From CAYWJA01 sp964458485 (GTDB taxonomy: Bacteria; Patescibacteriota; Gracilibacteria; UM-FILTER-43-11): a stretch of 44,763 nt of DNA. The position numbers and the translations under genes are program-made. The notes below the pieces were generated by a model. It made no database searches and was not told the DNA's origin. It saw only the letters and a list, made by a program, of their open reading frames with translations. The DNA is taken from NCBI GenBank assembly GCA_964458485.1, contig CAYWJA010000010.1, positions 1-44,763 on the forward strand, in the 5' to 3' direction. Positions 29,849 through 38,900 of this stretch are shown in pieces (within the stretch, counting starts at the first letter, position 1; each line of letters starts with the position of its first letter).

Positions 29849-32800
29849 ATGCCCAAAATCGATAAGACAATTAAGCATAAAGTCTCCCCCTCCAAAAAAC
29901 TTCATATAAAAAAGAAGATTGTTTTAGGCAATGGTCATAAATATGTATCAGAGGAAAAATATCGTAATTTATTCGATAATTCCAAAGATGCAATTCTTCA
30001 ATTAGATAAATTAGGAAATATTTTAGATATTAATAGGGTATGTAAAGATATTTCAGGGTATGACTCTTCTTTTTTAATAGGTAGAAATGTTGTAAAATTG
30101 CCGTTTTTTTCAGCAAAAACAAAGTTAATTGTTGCTAAAAAATTAAAAGAAATTTTTATAAAAGGCAGTATTTTAGATCTTGAGCTCGATTTACAGCACA
30201 AAGGCGGTCAGAAGAAAGTTATTGAGGTAAATGCAAATATAGTTAAAAGAAATGGTAGCTTTCAATATATTCAAGTTATGGCGCGGGATGTTACAGAAAG
30301 AAAAAAGATAGAAAAAGCTCGCGAGATTTCTGAAAATAAATACAGACAAATATTTGATAATTCCAAAGACACCATTCTTTTTGTAAATGCTAAGGGGGAA
30401 ATTTTGGATGCGAATAAGGCATGTAGAAAAATATCAGGATATGGCCCAAAGAATCTAATAGGGAAATATGCTTTTAAATTACCTTTTTTGAATTTTCAGA
30501 AAAAACATTTGTCATTACTTTCCATGTTTCTAAAAAGGCATAATGTCGAACTTTTTGATATAGAACTTGTCCATAAAAACGGACAAAAAAAAGTTGTAGA
30601 AGTTAATGTTAGTTCTTCAGGGCCAAAATCCCAATTTTTTCAATTAGTAATCCGGGATATTACAGCTCGTAAGCAGGCTGAAGAAGCACTTCGTGAGTCT
30701 GAAAATACATATCGTACAATTTTTGAAAATACAGGTACTGCAACTGTGATCGTGGAAGAAGATATGACTATTACTCTGGCCAATCATCAATTTATTAAAA
30801 TGTCAGGATATTCAATGAAAGAGATAATAAATAAGGCCAAGTGGCCAGCGTTTTTTGCAAAAGAAGATATTAAAAAAATGAAAAAATTTCATGCTTCGAG
30901 GCGCATTAATCCAAAGGCAGCACCACGAAATTATGAAGCACGATTTGTTGATAAAAAAGGCAATATAAAATATTTATATTTAACCGTAGGAATGATTCCC
31001 GGGACCACAAAGAGTGTTGCCTCACTCTTGGATATAACTCCGTTGAAGGTTATAGAAAATGAATTAAGATCTTCTAAGAAATTATTTGATGATATGATGG
31101 AAGGTTCTCCTATTGCCACCTTTATTATCAATATGGATCATAAAGTTGTTTATTGGAATAAGGCTATGGAAAATATGACAGGCCTAAAGGCATCTAAAAT
31201 GATTGGAACTTCAAAACACTGGAAGCCTTTTTACAATAAAAAGACTGATATGATAGCAGATCTACTTCTTGATGGCATGAAGTGGGACGATATTCTTAGG
31301 ATGAAGCGATATGAACATATTGAAGTGGAAGAAAAAAATGGGAAAGAAGGCATTATATGCTCCAATTATTTTTATGATTCACTTGGTAAAAAAAGATGGA
31401 TACGTTTTATAATTAAGCCCTTGTATGATGCGCAAGATAATTTCATCGGTGCTATAGAAACTGTGGAAGATCTTACGGAATATAAAAATATGAGAGATTC
31501 TCTGGAAAATCGCATGAGAGAGTTTCAGGTTCTTTATCAGGTTAATGCTCATATGCGTATGTTGGATCCGCTTGTGAATGTTCTTAAAAAAGTTTCAAAA
31601 GATCTTGTATTGGCTTGCGATGAAATTGCACCTGCACGTTCCCGAATTACTTTTGGGGGTAAGATTTATACTAACCTGAAGAAGGGTGAAACTTTTATAC
31701 GAAAAAGAGAAGTACCTATTATTATACTTGGCCAAAAGAGGGGTAATGTTGAATTAGGTTATATAAAAGGTATACCAGATAAAGAATCCTTTATGCTAAA
31801 GCATGAGAAGAGGGTATTAAGTGTCATTGCCAGTGCTATAAGTAGACATATCCAACATCGTGAAATTGTAAAACGTTATAAAAGATTAATCACAGAATCA
31901 GTTGTAGGTATTTTTATATTGCAGGATGGCTTGTTTCAATATGTTAATCCTAAGTTTACCCGCATATTTAAAGTAAAAGCAAAAGATGTTATAGGTAAGA
32001 CCTCTGAAGATATTTTCCCGGAATGTACATGTTATAAAAAAGAGAAAAATGTGCATTGCACTATAAAAACGAAACGAAACGATGGAGCAATTATTGATGT
32101 TGAATTTTTTACCCAAACCATTAGTTATTATGGTCGTGATGCTGTACTTGGAACTATTCAGGACATTACCAAATTAAGGAAGGCCCAAGAGAGACAAAAG
32201 AATTTTAATCGTGAGCTGAAAGTTACAATTGCTGAAAAAACAAAAGATCTTCGTGAGGCAAATCGTAGGTTGCGCTCTTTAAATGAATTAAAGGATGAGT
32301 TTATTGCGGTTACTTCTCATGAGTTACGATCCCCCCTTACTGCTGCACGTGGGTATCTTTCCTTTTTGACCGATGAGAATATGTTTTGCGATATACCAAA
32401 AGAGGCCAAGGGGCATCTGGTAAGGGTTCATGATAATGTAGAACTTCTTAATAACTTGGTTAATAATATTTTGGATGTTTCACGTATTGAAATGGGGCGA
32501 TTTGAATTACAATTAAAATCAATTGATATTATTGATCTACTTAAACAATCAATCAGAAGCCTTAGTTTTCAGGCAAATGAAAAAAATATCAACATTCATT
32601 TTGTTAATAAATTAAATAGTAAATTTTTTCATATTAAGCTTGATCAGGTGCGGATATTGCAGGTTTTTAGAAATATTTTAGACAATGCAATAAAATACTC
32701 TTATCAGGGAGGGGAAATTAATGTAGAAATTAAAATGAGAGGCATAGGTTTAGAAGTTTCTATTTTGGACAAGGGTATTGGTATATGCAAATCAGAAGTT

Positions 32801-32974
32801 TTTGAAATTTTTGATAAATTTAAACAGGCTAAGAATGCCCATGCCCAATATAAAGGGGGTGCAGGGCTTGGTCTTTTTATAGCTAAAAAGATCGTAGAAC
32901 TTCATAATGGTATGATATGGGTAGAAAGTAAGTTTAGAAAAGAAACCGTATTTAGAATACAATTACCACTTTAA
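29849..32974 (+). CDS. Soluble multi-PAS hybrid-sensor histidine kinase
   Basis: 1041 residues, no membrane helices, so a cytoplasmic sensor. Four PAS domains (about 38-155, 163-280, 284-400, 408-530) are followed by a GAF-like region (about 545-680), a fifth PAS (about 683-790), HisKA with H824 in SHELRSPL and a HATPase domain with NILDNAIKYS (N-box), DKGIGI (G1) and GGAGLGLFIAKKI (G2). PAS1 and PAS2 are close duplicates (both with FDNSKD...ILDxN and HKxGQKKVxEVN). There is no attached receiver. The partner is probably the stand-alone receiver encoded next. Confidence 0.92.
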   Translation: MPKIDKTIKHKVSPSKKLHIKKKIVLGNGHKYVSEEKYRNLFDNSKDAILQLDKLGNILDINRVCKDISGYDSSFLIGRNVVKLPFFSAKTKLIVAKKLKEIFIKGSILDLELDLQHKGGQKKVIEVNANIVKRNGSFQYIQVMARDVTERKKIEKAREISENKYRQIFDNSKDTILFVNAKGEILDANKACRKISGYGPKNLIGKYAFKLPFLNFQKKHLSLLSMFLKRHNVELFDIELVHKNGQKKVVEVNVSSSGPKSQFFQLVIRDITARKQAEEALRESENTYRTIFENTGTATVIVEEDMTITLANHQFIKMSGYSMKEIINKAKWPAFFAKEDIKKMKKFHASRRINPKAAPRNYEARFVDKKGNIKYLYLTVGMIPGTTKSVASLLDITPLKVIENELRSSKKLFDDMMEGSPIATFIINMDHKVVYWNKAMENMTGLKASKMIGTSKHWKPFYNKKTDMIADLLLDGMKWDDILRMKRYEHIEVEEKNGKEGIICSNYFYDSLGKKRWIRFIIKPLYDAQDNFIGAIETVEDLTEYKNMRDSLENRMREFQVLYQVNAHMRMLDPLVNVLKKVSKDLVLACDEIAPARSRITFGGKIYTNLKKGETFIRKREVPIIILGQKRGNVELGYIKGIPDKESFMLKHEKRVLSVIASAISRHIQHREIVKRYKRLITESVVGIFILQDGLFQYVNPKFTRIFKVKAKDVIGKTSEDIFPECTCYKKEKNVHCTIKTKRNDGAIIDVEFFTQTISYYGRDAVLGTIQDITKLRKAQERQKNFNRELKVTIAEKTKDLREANRRLRSLNELKDEFIAVTSHELRSPLTAARGYLSFLTDENMFCDIPKEAKGHLVRVHDNVELLNNLVNNILDVSRIEMGRFELQLKSIDIIDLLKQSIRSLSFQANEKNINIHFVNKLNSKFFHIKLDQVRILQVFRNILDNAIKYSYQGGEINVEIKMRGIGLEVSILDKGIGICKSEVFEIFDKFKQAKNAHAQYKGGAGLGLFIAKKIVELHNGMIWVESKFRKETVFRIQLPL

Positions 32975-32978
32975 CGAA

Positions 32979-33069
32979 TGGCCTACAAATAGACTACAAG
33001 TTGACTACAAATGGATAACAAATAGAAAAGGTCAATCTGTAGTCAATCTGTAGTCAATCTGTAGTCAAT
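32979..33069. repeat. Hairpin of 11-nt TCAATCTGTAG units
   Basis: Three exact 11-nt TCAATCTGTAG units (33032-33064) plus a partial fourth are complementary to CTACAAATAG/GACTACAAGTTG units at 32985-33026. The array touches the ATG of the receiver gene. Confidence 0.75.
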
Positions 33070-33465
33070 ATGAATAAACAAACAAAGCAAATCAAAATCC
33101 TCATCGCTGAAGATGACCATGATATAAGTGAAATGTATGCAACAGCCTTTATGCGTGAAGGTTTTATTGTATACAAAGCACAAGATGGCAGGATTGCTAT
33201 AGATAAATACTATTCTAAGCAGCCGGATATTGTTCTTTTAGATATAATGATGCCAGATATAGATGGATATAAAGTTCTAAAGGAAATTAGAAAAGGACAT
33301 GATAAATATGTTCCTATAATTATGCTGACCAATTTAAATATGGAACATTTTGTAAAAGAGGATTCACTTGATCGTGTTGATGAGTATTTGGTGAAATCTA
33401 ATTATACCCCTTCTGAAGTAGTAGAGGCCACTAAGAAGGTGTTGAAGTTGAATAAGTTGATTTAA
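33070..33465 (+). CDS. Stand-alone response regulator receiver
   Basis: 131 residues, a single REC domain (CheY-like) without output domain. Acidic pocket E14-D15-D16 (AEDDHD), phospho-acceptor D58 (LLDIMMP), T86 (IIMLTN) and K109 (YLVKSN). It follows the kinase gene by 95 nt filled with a tandem hairpin. Output is presumably by protein contact, perhaps with the RsbW/SpoIIE pair downstream. Confidence 0.93.
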   Translation: MNKQTKQIKILIAEDDHDISEMYATAFMREGFIVYKAQDGRIAIDKYYSKQPDIVLLDIMMPDIDGYKVLKEIRKGHDKYVPIIMLTNLNMEHFVKEDSLDRVDEYLVKSNYTPSEVVEATKKVLKLNKLI

Positions 33466-33491
33466 TAGTTATAGGTTTCATACTACTAGCC

Positions 33492-33520
33492 TTGTGTTTT
33501 TGGTATTTTTGTGATAAAAT
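33492..33520 (+). promoter_or_regulatory. Promoter of the RsbW-like/SpoIIE pair
   Basis: TTGTGT (33492-33497), a 17-nt spacer and TAAAAT (33515-33520). This argues against a GTG start at 33511, which would overlap the -10 box. Confidence 0.45.
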
Positions 33521-33555
33521 ATATAGATTATATAGTCTCAAGTGCATACTGCCAA

Positions 33556-34029
33556 ATGAAACATAAAATACAACTTACATTTCCGGCAAGCCTTAATTAT
33601 TCCTCAGTAATTCGTCATATTACAGATGAAATTTGTGAAATAGCAAAGTTCAATAAATCTTGGCGAGGTCGTTTGAAATTGTTAGTTGATGAACTTTTTA
33701 TGAATGCTGTGAAATATGGATCAACAGAAGATAAAAGCATGATTTATATTCTATATTCTTATGATGATAATGGTATGGAATTCACCATAGAGGATGATGG
33801 CAGTGGTGCAAAATCTGTATCTGTAGATGAGTTAAAACAAATTATTAGTCAGAATAAATTAGATGAAAATTTAGAGAAGACATCAGGTCGAGGGCTTTCT
33901 ATGATTACAAATTTATGGGCTGATGATATTCAAATTTCGGACAGTAAATACGGGGGGATTAAAATTACTTTTACTAAAAAAATTCCAGTTGAAGATACAG
34001 CTGGAGCTATAACTACAACCACAATATGA
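33556..34029 (+). CDS. RsbW/SpoIIAB-like anti-sigma factor kinase
   Basis: 157 residues from ATG 33556, the start that fits the family N-terminus (IQLTFPASLNYSSVIRHITDEI). GHKL ATPase fold: N-box LLVDELFMNAVKYGS, G1 IEDDGSG and G2 TSGRGLSMI. Such proteins bind a sigma factor or other target and phosphorylate a STAS-domain antagonist. Its stop overlaps the phosphatase start (ATGA), so the two are translationally coupled, the standard partner-switch pair. No STAS protein or sigma factor is adjacent. Confidence 0.85.
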   Translation: MKHKIQLTFPASLNYSSVIRHITDEICEIAKFNKSWRGRLKLLVDELFMNAVKYGSTEDKSMIYILYSYDDNGMEFTIEDDGSGAKSVSVDELKQIISQNKLDENLEKTSGRGLSMITNLWADDIQISDSKYGGIKITFTKKIPVEDTAGAITTTTI

Positions 34030-35207
34030 AATTTATTAGAGATAGTTTAACAAAAAAGGCACTTTTTCTTTTCGCCATTTTGGTTAGTATTTTGGTAATA
34101 GTTGCTACAGTTTTGTTTAGAAAAAATATAATTCAAATTTCACTTGGGTTATTTTTAGGTGTTCTTATTGGGATAATGATTTTAATTTTTATAATCTTTT
34201 TGCTGGATGTAGTTTTACCATTAAATCGTGTTTCTAAAGAGGTTAAAAATCTTTTAACGGGTAAGCAATATAATAGAATTGAACCTTCAACTATCGATGA
34301 AATTGGAATGTTCACACATTTTTTTAATGAAATTACTAGTGATTTAGAAAAGATTTCTTTTGATGTGAAAGAGCGCAAACGTATGTCATCTGAACTTGAT
34401 ATCGCATCAAAGATTCAAAATGATGTACTGCCTAAAGAAGCGCCAAATTCTCCAGGTCTTGATATTGTAGCTAAGACCAAATCTGCAGCTGAAGTTGGGG
34501 GGGATAGTTTTGATTTTTTGTCTTCGCCAGATGGCAATAATACTTTTATTTATATTGGTGATGTAACTGGGCATGGTGTGCCAGCAGGCCTTGTTATGGT
34601 AATGGTAGACACCCTAATCCAATCTATGATTTCGCAAAGCCTTACGAGCTCAAAAGATGTTTTAGTAAATACAAATGCACTTTTAACACCTCGGATAAGT
34701 GCCCGTCTTTTTATGACACTTGTGATGTTGCGTTGGGAGGCTAAAGAACAAAAGATGTATTACACAGGCGCCGGACATGAGCATATTCTTATTTATCGTG
34801 CCAAAACAAATACAGTAGAGGCATCCAGAGCCGGTGGCATTGCTCTTGGTATGATTCCTGACAATTCACAGGTTATAAATGAACAAGAGATACAATTAGA
34901 AATTGGCGATTCAATTTTATTATATACAGACGGGATTACTGAAGCTAAAAATACAGCAGGTGAGATGTACGATGTTCAGCGTATTACAGAATCATTTAAA
35001 AAACACGGATATCTTCCATCTGCAGAAAGTATTTTTGACCATGTTACGCAGGATTTCGCACAATTTGTAGGCGAATATGTGCAGGTCGATGATATAACAA
35101 TGATTGTAAGTAAGTATGTAGGTAAGGAGGCTAGTACTACAACTAAGTTAACCATTGCTGCGGATGAATCTGAAAGTGGAGGTAGTAAGATTTGGAGTTG
35201 GAACTAG
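34026..35207 (+). CDS. Membrane SpoIIE/RsbU-type PP2C phosphatase
   Basis: 393 residues. Two membrane helices near the N-terminus (about 13-30, 36-60), a HAMP-like linker (about 58-110, LPLNRVSKEVKNLLTG) and a coiled stretch lead to a PP2C-SIG catalytic domain with the metal-binding acids EVGGDSFDF, YIGDVTGHGVPAGL, LYTDGITEA and QVDDITMIV. It should dephosphorylate a STAS-domain anti-anti-sigma factor in a partner-switching pathway. It overlaps the RsbW-like gene by 4 nt. A strong terminator follows. Confidence 0.9.
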   Translation: MKFIRDSLTKKALFLFAILVSILVIVATVLFRKNIIQISLGLFLGVLIGIMILIFIIFLLDVVLPLNRVSKEVKNLLTGKQYNRIEPSTIDEIGMFTHFFNEITSDLEKISFDVKERKRMSSELDIASKIQNDVLPKEAPNSPGLDIVAKTKSAAEVGGDSFDFLSSPDGNNTFIYIGDVTGHGVPAGLVMVMVDTLIQSMISQSLTSSKDVLVNTNALLTPRISARLFMTLVMLRWEAKEQKMYYTGAGHEHILIYRAKTNTVEASRAGGIALGMIPDNSQVINEQEIQLEIGDSILLYTDGITEAKNTAGEMYDVQRITESFKKHGYLPSAESIFDHVTQDFAQFVGEYVQVDDITMIVSKYVGKEASTTTKLTIAADESESGGSKIWSWN

Positions 35208-35210
35208 ATT

Positions 35211-35237
35211 CCGAAAACCTTTTTGAAAGGTTTTCGG
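35211..35237 (+). terminator. Intrinsic terminator of the phosphatase operon
   Basis: CCGAAAACCTTT/AAAGGTTTTCGG, a 12-bp perfect stem with loop TTG followed by TCTTTCC, 4 nt after the stop codon. From 35238 to 35390 I see no gene. Confidence 0.8.
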
Positions 35238-35390
35238 TCTTTCCAAACAAGTGTTTTCGTTCTCCAGAAGTCTCACTTGGCTTCGCCTTTTTTAGCTTCG
35301 GGACCCACTGGAAGATACCCAAAGTTAAAAAAAGCTACGCACGTTCACCTTCTTTCAAGCTCACTTAAATTTAAAAAATAAAATTTTCTC

Positions 35391-35419
35391 TTGACTTTGT
35401 ACTAACGTTCTAGTACAAT
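35391..35419 (+). promoter_or_regulatory. trp promoter with overlapping TrpR-type operator
   Basis: TTGACT (35391-35396), a 17-nt spacer and TACAAT (35414-35419). A perfect inverted pair TTGTACTA/TAGTACAA (35397-35404, 35411-35418) with a 6-nt centre fills the spacer and overlaps the -10. The GTACTA/TAGTAC half-sites resemble the E. coli TrpR operator (GTACTAG...CTAGTAC). The predicted transcription start is the A of the trpR ATG (35426), a leaderless message. Confidence 0.75.
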
Positions 35420-35425
35420 GGAACT

Positions 35426-35740
35426 ATGGAAGAACAAAATAAGAAACTCAAAGGGTTGGCAAAAGTTTTAATGCTTGCAAAAACAGAAGGGCAGTTAATC
35501 GGTCTTTTGCATGACTTATTTACTGAGTCAGAAATAAGCAAGGCGCATGAACGCATAAAAATCTTTGCATGCCTAAAAGATGGCATGTCGCAACGTGCAG
35601 CTAAACGTGAATCACATGCAGCAATTGCAACCGTTAGTCATGGAGCAAAGTTTTTAAAGAATTCAGCAATTATCATCCGTAAAATACTTGATTCTGCTCA
35701 AAAGTTATCTTGGTGGCAAAAGCTTTTTTGGCAGACTTGA
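35426..35740 (+). CDS. trpR: TrpR-type repressor with Trp-rich tail
   Basis: 104 residues of the TrpR/YerC family. The helix-turn-helix region GMSQRAAKRESHAAIATVSHGAKFLK closely follows the E. coli TrpR layout (MSQRELKNELG...IATITRG). It should bind tryptophan and repress at the operator that overlaps its own promoter. It is unusual in that the last ten residues are S-W-W-Q-K-L-F-W-Q-T, with Trp at 96, 97 and 102, and the codons of the final W-Q-T are complementary to the terminator arm just downstream. The tail may therefore act as an attenuation leader for the trp genes that follow. The ATG coincides with the predicted transcription start. Confidence 0.85.
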   Translation: MEEQNKKLKGLAKVLMLAKTEGQLIGLLHDLFTESEISKAHERIKIFACLKDGMSQRAAKRESHAAIATVSHGAKFLKNSAIIIRKILDSAQKLSWWQKLFWQT

Positions 35741-35794
35741 TATTCTTTATTACTTATTCTTTATTATCTATTAGGTCTGCCAGGCAGGCTTTTT
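35729..35794 (+). promoter_or_regulatory. trp attenuator formed with the end of trpR
   Basis: Terminator: GTCTGC (35775-35780) pairs with GCAGGC (35784-35789), loop CAG, extendable by G-U and A-U, followed by five T (35790-35794). Antiterminator: TGGCAGAC (35729-35736, codons W-Q-T of trpR) is perfectly complementary to GTCTGCCA (35775-35782). The two compete for 35775-35780. A ribosome stalled at Trp96/97 would leave 35729-35736 mostly free; a ribosome at the stop codon would cover it. Confidence 0.65.
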
Positions 35795-35796
35795 GT

Positions 35797-35888
35797 CTAG
35801 TGCTTTAGTCCGGTAGTCCTTTAGTCCTGTAGTGCTGAATATATATAAGATAGCACGACAGGACGACAGGACGAAAGCACTATAGGAC
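35797..35888. repeat. Hairpin of TAGTGCTTTAGTCCTG units
   Basis: The left arm, of TAGTGC, TTTAGTCC and GGTAGTCC words, pairs with the right arm, of AGCACGACAGGACG, ACAGGACG and AAAGCACTA words, to give a roughly 30-bp imperfect stem around an AT-rich loop. It sits in the trp mRNA leader between attenuator and structural genes. It is the third member of the family seen at 19777 and 26373. Confidence 0.75.
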
Positions 35889-35942
35889 TTATAAAAAATA
35901 TAAACACAGCAATAACGTAAATTAGTACATAACACTACAATC

Positions 35943-38900
35943 ATGTTAAAAATTACAGATATCCAACAACCATCGCTATTATACAAAAAAGATGGGAAGA
36001 TAAAATTATTGAGAGGGGAATTTAAACGCTTAGAAAATCTTACAGAACTTGAGGTTTTACATACAAGCCATCCAAATAAAATTGTATTTATTACACCTTT
36101 TTGCGTAGCCCGTGAAAATGACATGGAAGTCCAGGGAAGTGAAGATATTTTAGCCATCAAAGTAAGTGAATCAATTGATGTTAAAAGTTCCGAAATATAT
36201 AAATTAACATCAGATTTAGATATTAAATTCAAGGAACATATCAGGCCATCAATCAGCGATAGTCACTTTGCTGATGAGGTAAAAAAGATTCAAAAAGAAG
36301 AAATAGCAAAAGGTAATGCAAGCCAGGTCATTTATTCCAGAAAGTTTCAAGGGAAGTTAAAAGCATCTAACCCCATAAATCCTTTAGTTTTATTTAGTAG
36401 ATTACTAAAACAAAAGGGTGCATATATAACTTTCTTATTTTCAGACGGCAAAGGTGGATATTTTGTAGGTGCAACACCAGAAAGACAATTAGAAATTAAA
36501 AACGGGGAGGCAGTAAAAAATCCGCTTGCGGGGACAATGCCAAAGGGTAATAAAAAAGATTTTAAAAAGCGCCTTGATTCATTTTTGAAAGATCAGAAAG
36601 AAATAAATGAACTTTCTCAAGTTCTTGATGAGGAATTAAAAATAATGTCACAAATTTGTCCTACAGGAGGAAAAATTCTTGGACCTTTTTTAAGAGAATC
36701 AGGTGCTGTTATACATACTGAATATCGTTTAATTGGACACTCGCACAAAAGTGCAATCGAATCATTAAAGGCTTCCTTTCATGCACCAACTTTAGTCGGC
36801 AGTCCGCTTGCAAGTGCTTTTAGAATTATTGCCGATCGCGAAATGCAGTCACGCCGTTATTATGGTGGTGAAATAGGTATTTTAAATAATAATGGTGATA
36901 TGGATAGTGCAATTTTAATAAGAACTGCAGAATTTTTTGATGATGGAAAGGTCGTTATCCAAGCTGGGGCAGGTATAGTGCGAGATTCAAAACCAATAAA
37001 AGAAGCAGAAGAAACTACCGCTAAAGCCAAAGGTTTAATAGGTGCATTGAAGGGCGGTGTGTTTGAATCTGAGTCATTTATTACGCCAAAGATGATAGAC
37101 AAAATAAATTCCGATTTAGCAAAAAGAAATAAAACTTTTTCATCTTTCCATTTTGAAGATCAGATGAATTTGGTAGGACCTCATAATGCAAAAGATACAA
37201 AAGTTACCATTATTAATAATGAAGATAATTTTGCATATATTTTGGCTCATATTACGCGCCATATGGGTTATAAGACTCGTGTAGTAGATACGTTTGAATA
37301 TTGCCCGGAGTCAGATACATCTGATATTACAATTATTGGTCCCGGTCCTGGTGATATTAATGATATTTTTAACAAAAGAATGAATCGTCTTTTAATGGTT
37401 ACTAAAGAATTGATTAACAAAAAGAAACCACTATTTGGTATTTGCCTAGGTATTCAGGCAATAGCAAAAGCTATTGGTATACCAGTTGAGAAACAAAAAA
37501 TTCCAACACAAGGACTGCAAAAGGAAATTAATTTTTTTGGCAAAAAAGAAAAAGTTGGCCTATATAATTCTTTTTCCCCAATTAACAAGAATGTACCGTC
37601 TGATTTGGAATTTAGTGCAGATGAAAACGGCAGGATTATGGCAATTGGAAATAAAAATATTTTTGGAATTCAGTTTCATGTAGAGTCGGTTATGACACAA
37701 AATGGGTATGAAATATTAAAAAATATACTTGAATCTATTACTCCGGCAAAAAAAGATGAAATTAGGCTAGATGATTTTGCAAAAAGAACAATAAAAGGCA
37801 ATCTGAACATAGAGGATCAAAAGAAATTTTTATCGGATTTAAACAAAAAAGGTTTTACTCCAGAAGATGTTGCATATCTGGTAAAGTTTTTTTACGAACA
37901 AATGCCGAGCAAATTAGATATGCCAGGCGCTGTAGACATATGTGGAACTGGAGGCTCAGGTCTGCCCAGGATCAATACATCTACTATATCTGCTTTTGTA
38001 TTAGCAAGTTGTGGAGTGCCAGTTGCAAAGCATGGCAATAAGGCGGCAAGTGGGCGGTTTGGCAGTTTTGACCTTTTGGAATCAATTGGAATGAATATAA
38101 TGGCAGACAAGCCAAGGCTTGAATCAATTTACAAAAAATATAATTTAGCTTTTATCTATGCAAGAAGTTTTCATCCTGTATTTAAATATTTTGCGAATGT
38201 ACGGAAGGAGATTAAAGAAAAGACTATTTTTAATTTATTGGGACCTCTTTTAAATCCTGCAAATCCAGAAGTCCAGATAATTGGTACTTCTAATAAAAAA
38301 GATATGCGTTTAATTGCAGAAACTGCAAAGTTACTCGGCAAAAGAAAAGTACTTGTTCTAAATGGTAGTGATGGGCTCGATGAACTTACATTAACCGGTT
38401 CAACAGACGTTATGGAGCTGAATAATGGTAAAATTACATCTTATAAATTAAACCCAGAAGATTTTGGATTCAAAAGAATAGAATTTGAAAATATTCAGGG
38501 TGGCGACAAAGAATTTAACACACAAATTACACATCAGATTTTAAATGGAACCTGCACCACAGATCATCTGAATTTAGTACTAGTAAATACTGCTCTTATT
38601 CTAAAATTTATAGGGAAAGTAAGCACTTATACAGAGGGCGTACAAATGGCCAGAAAATCAATTGAATCCGGTAAAATTATTGAATTATTAAAGCATTATA
38701 ATCAAATTAGTAATGTGCCGGATGTATTAATGAAGATTACAGACAATAAACATCTGGAAATTAAAAAATTAAAAAAAATATTACCACTGGAAAAAGTTTT
38801 TCATTCCCTAAATAAATCAGATAGAAGTTTTAAAACCGCTTTATCTAAAGATAAATCTCTTAATTTGATTGCCGAAATAAAAAAAGGCTCTCCGTCTGCC

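Noticed and set aside
33511..33555. GTG start for the RsbW-like protein at 33511
   Set aside because: The GTG overlaps a predicted -10 box and the extra 15 residues do not match the family; ATG 33556 does.
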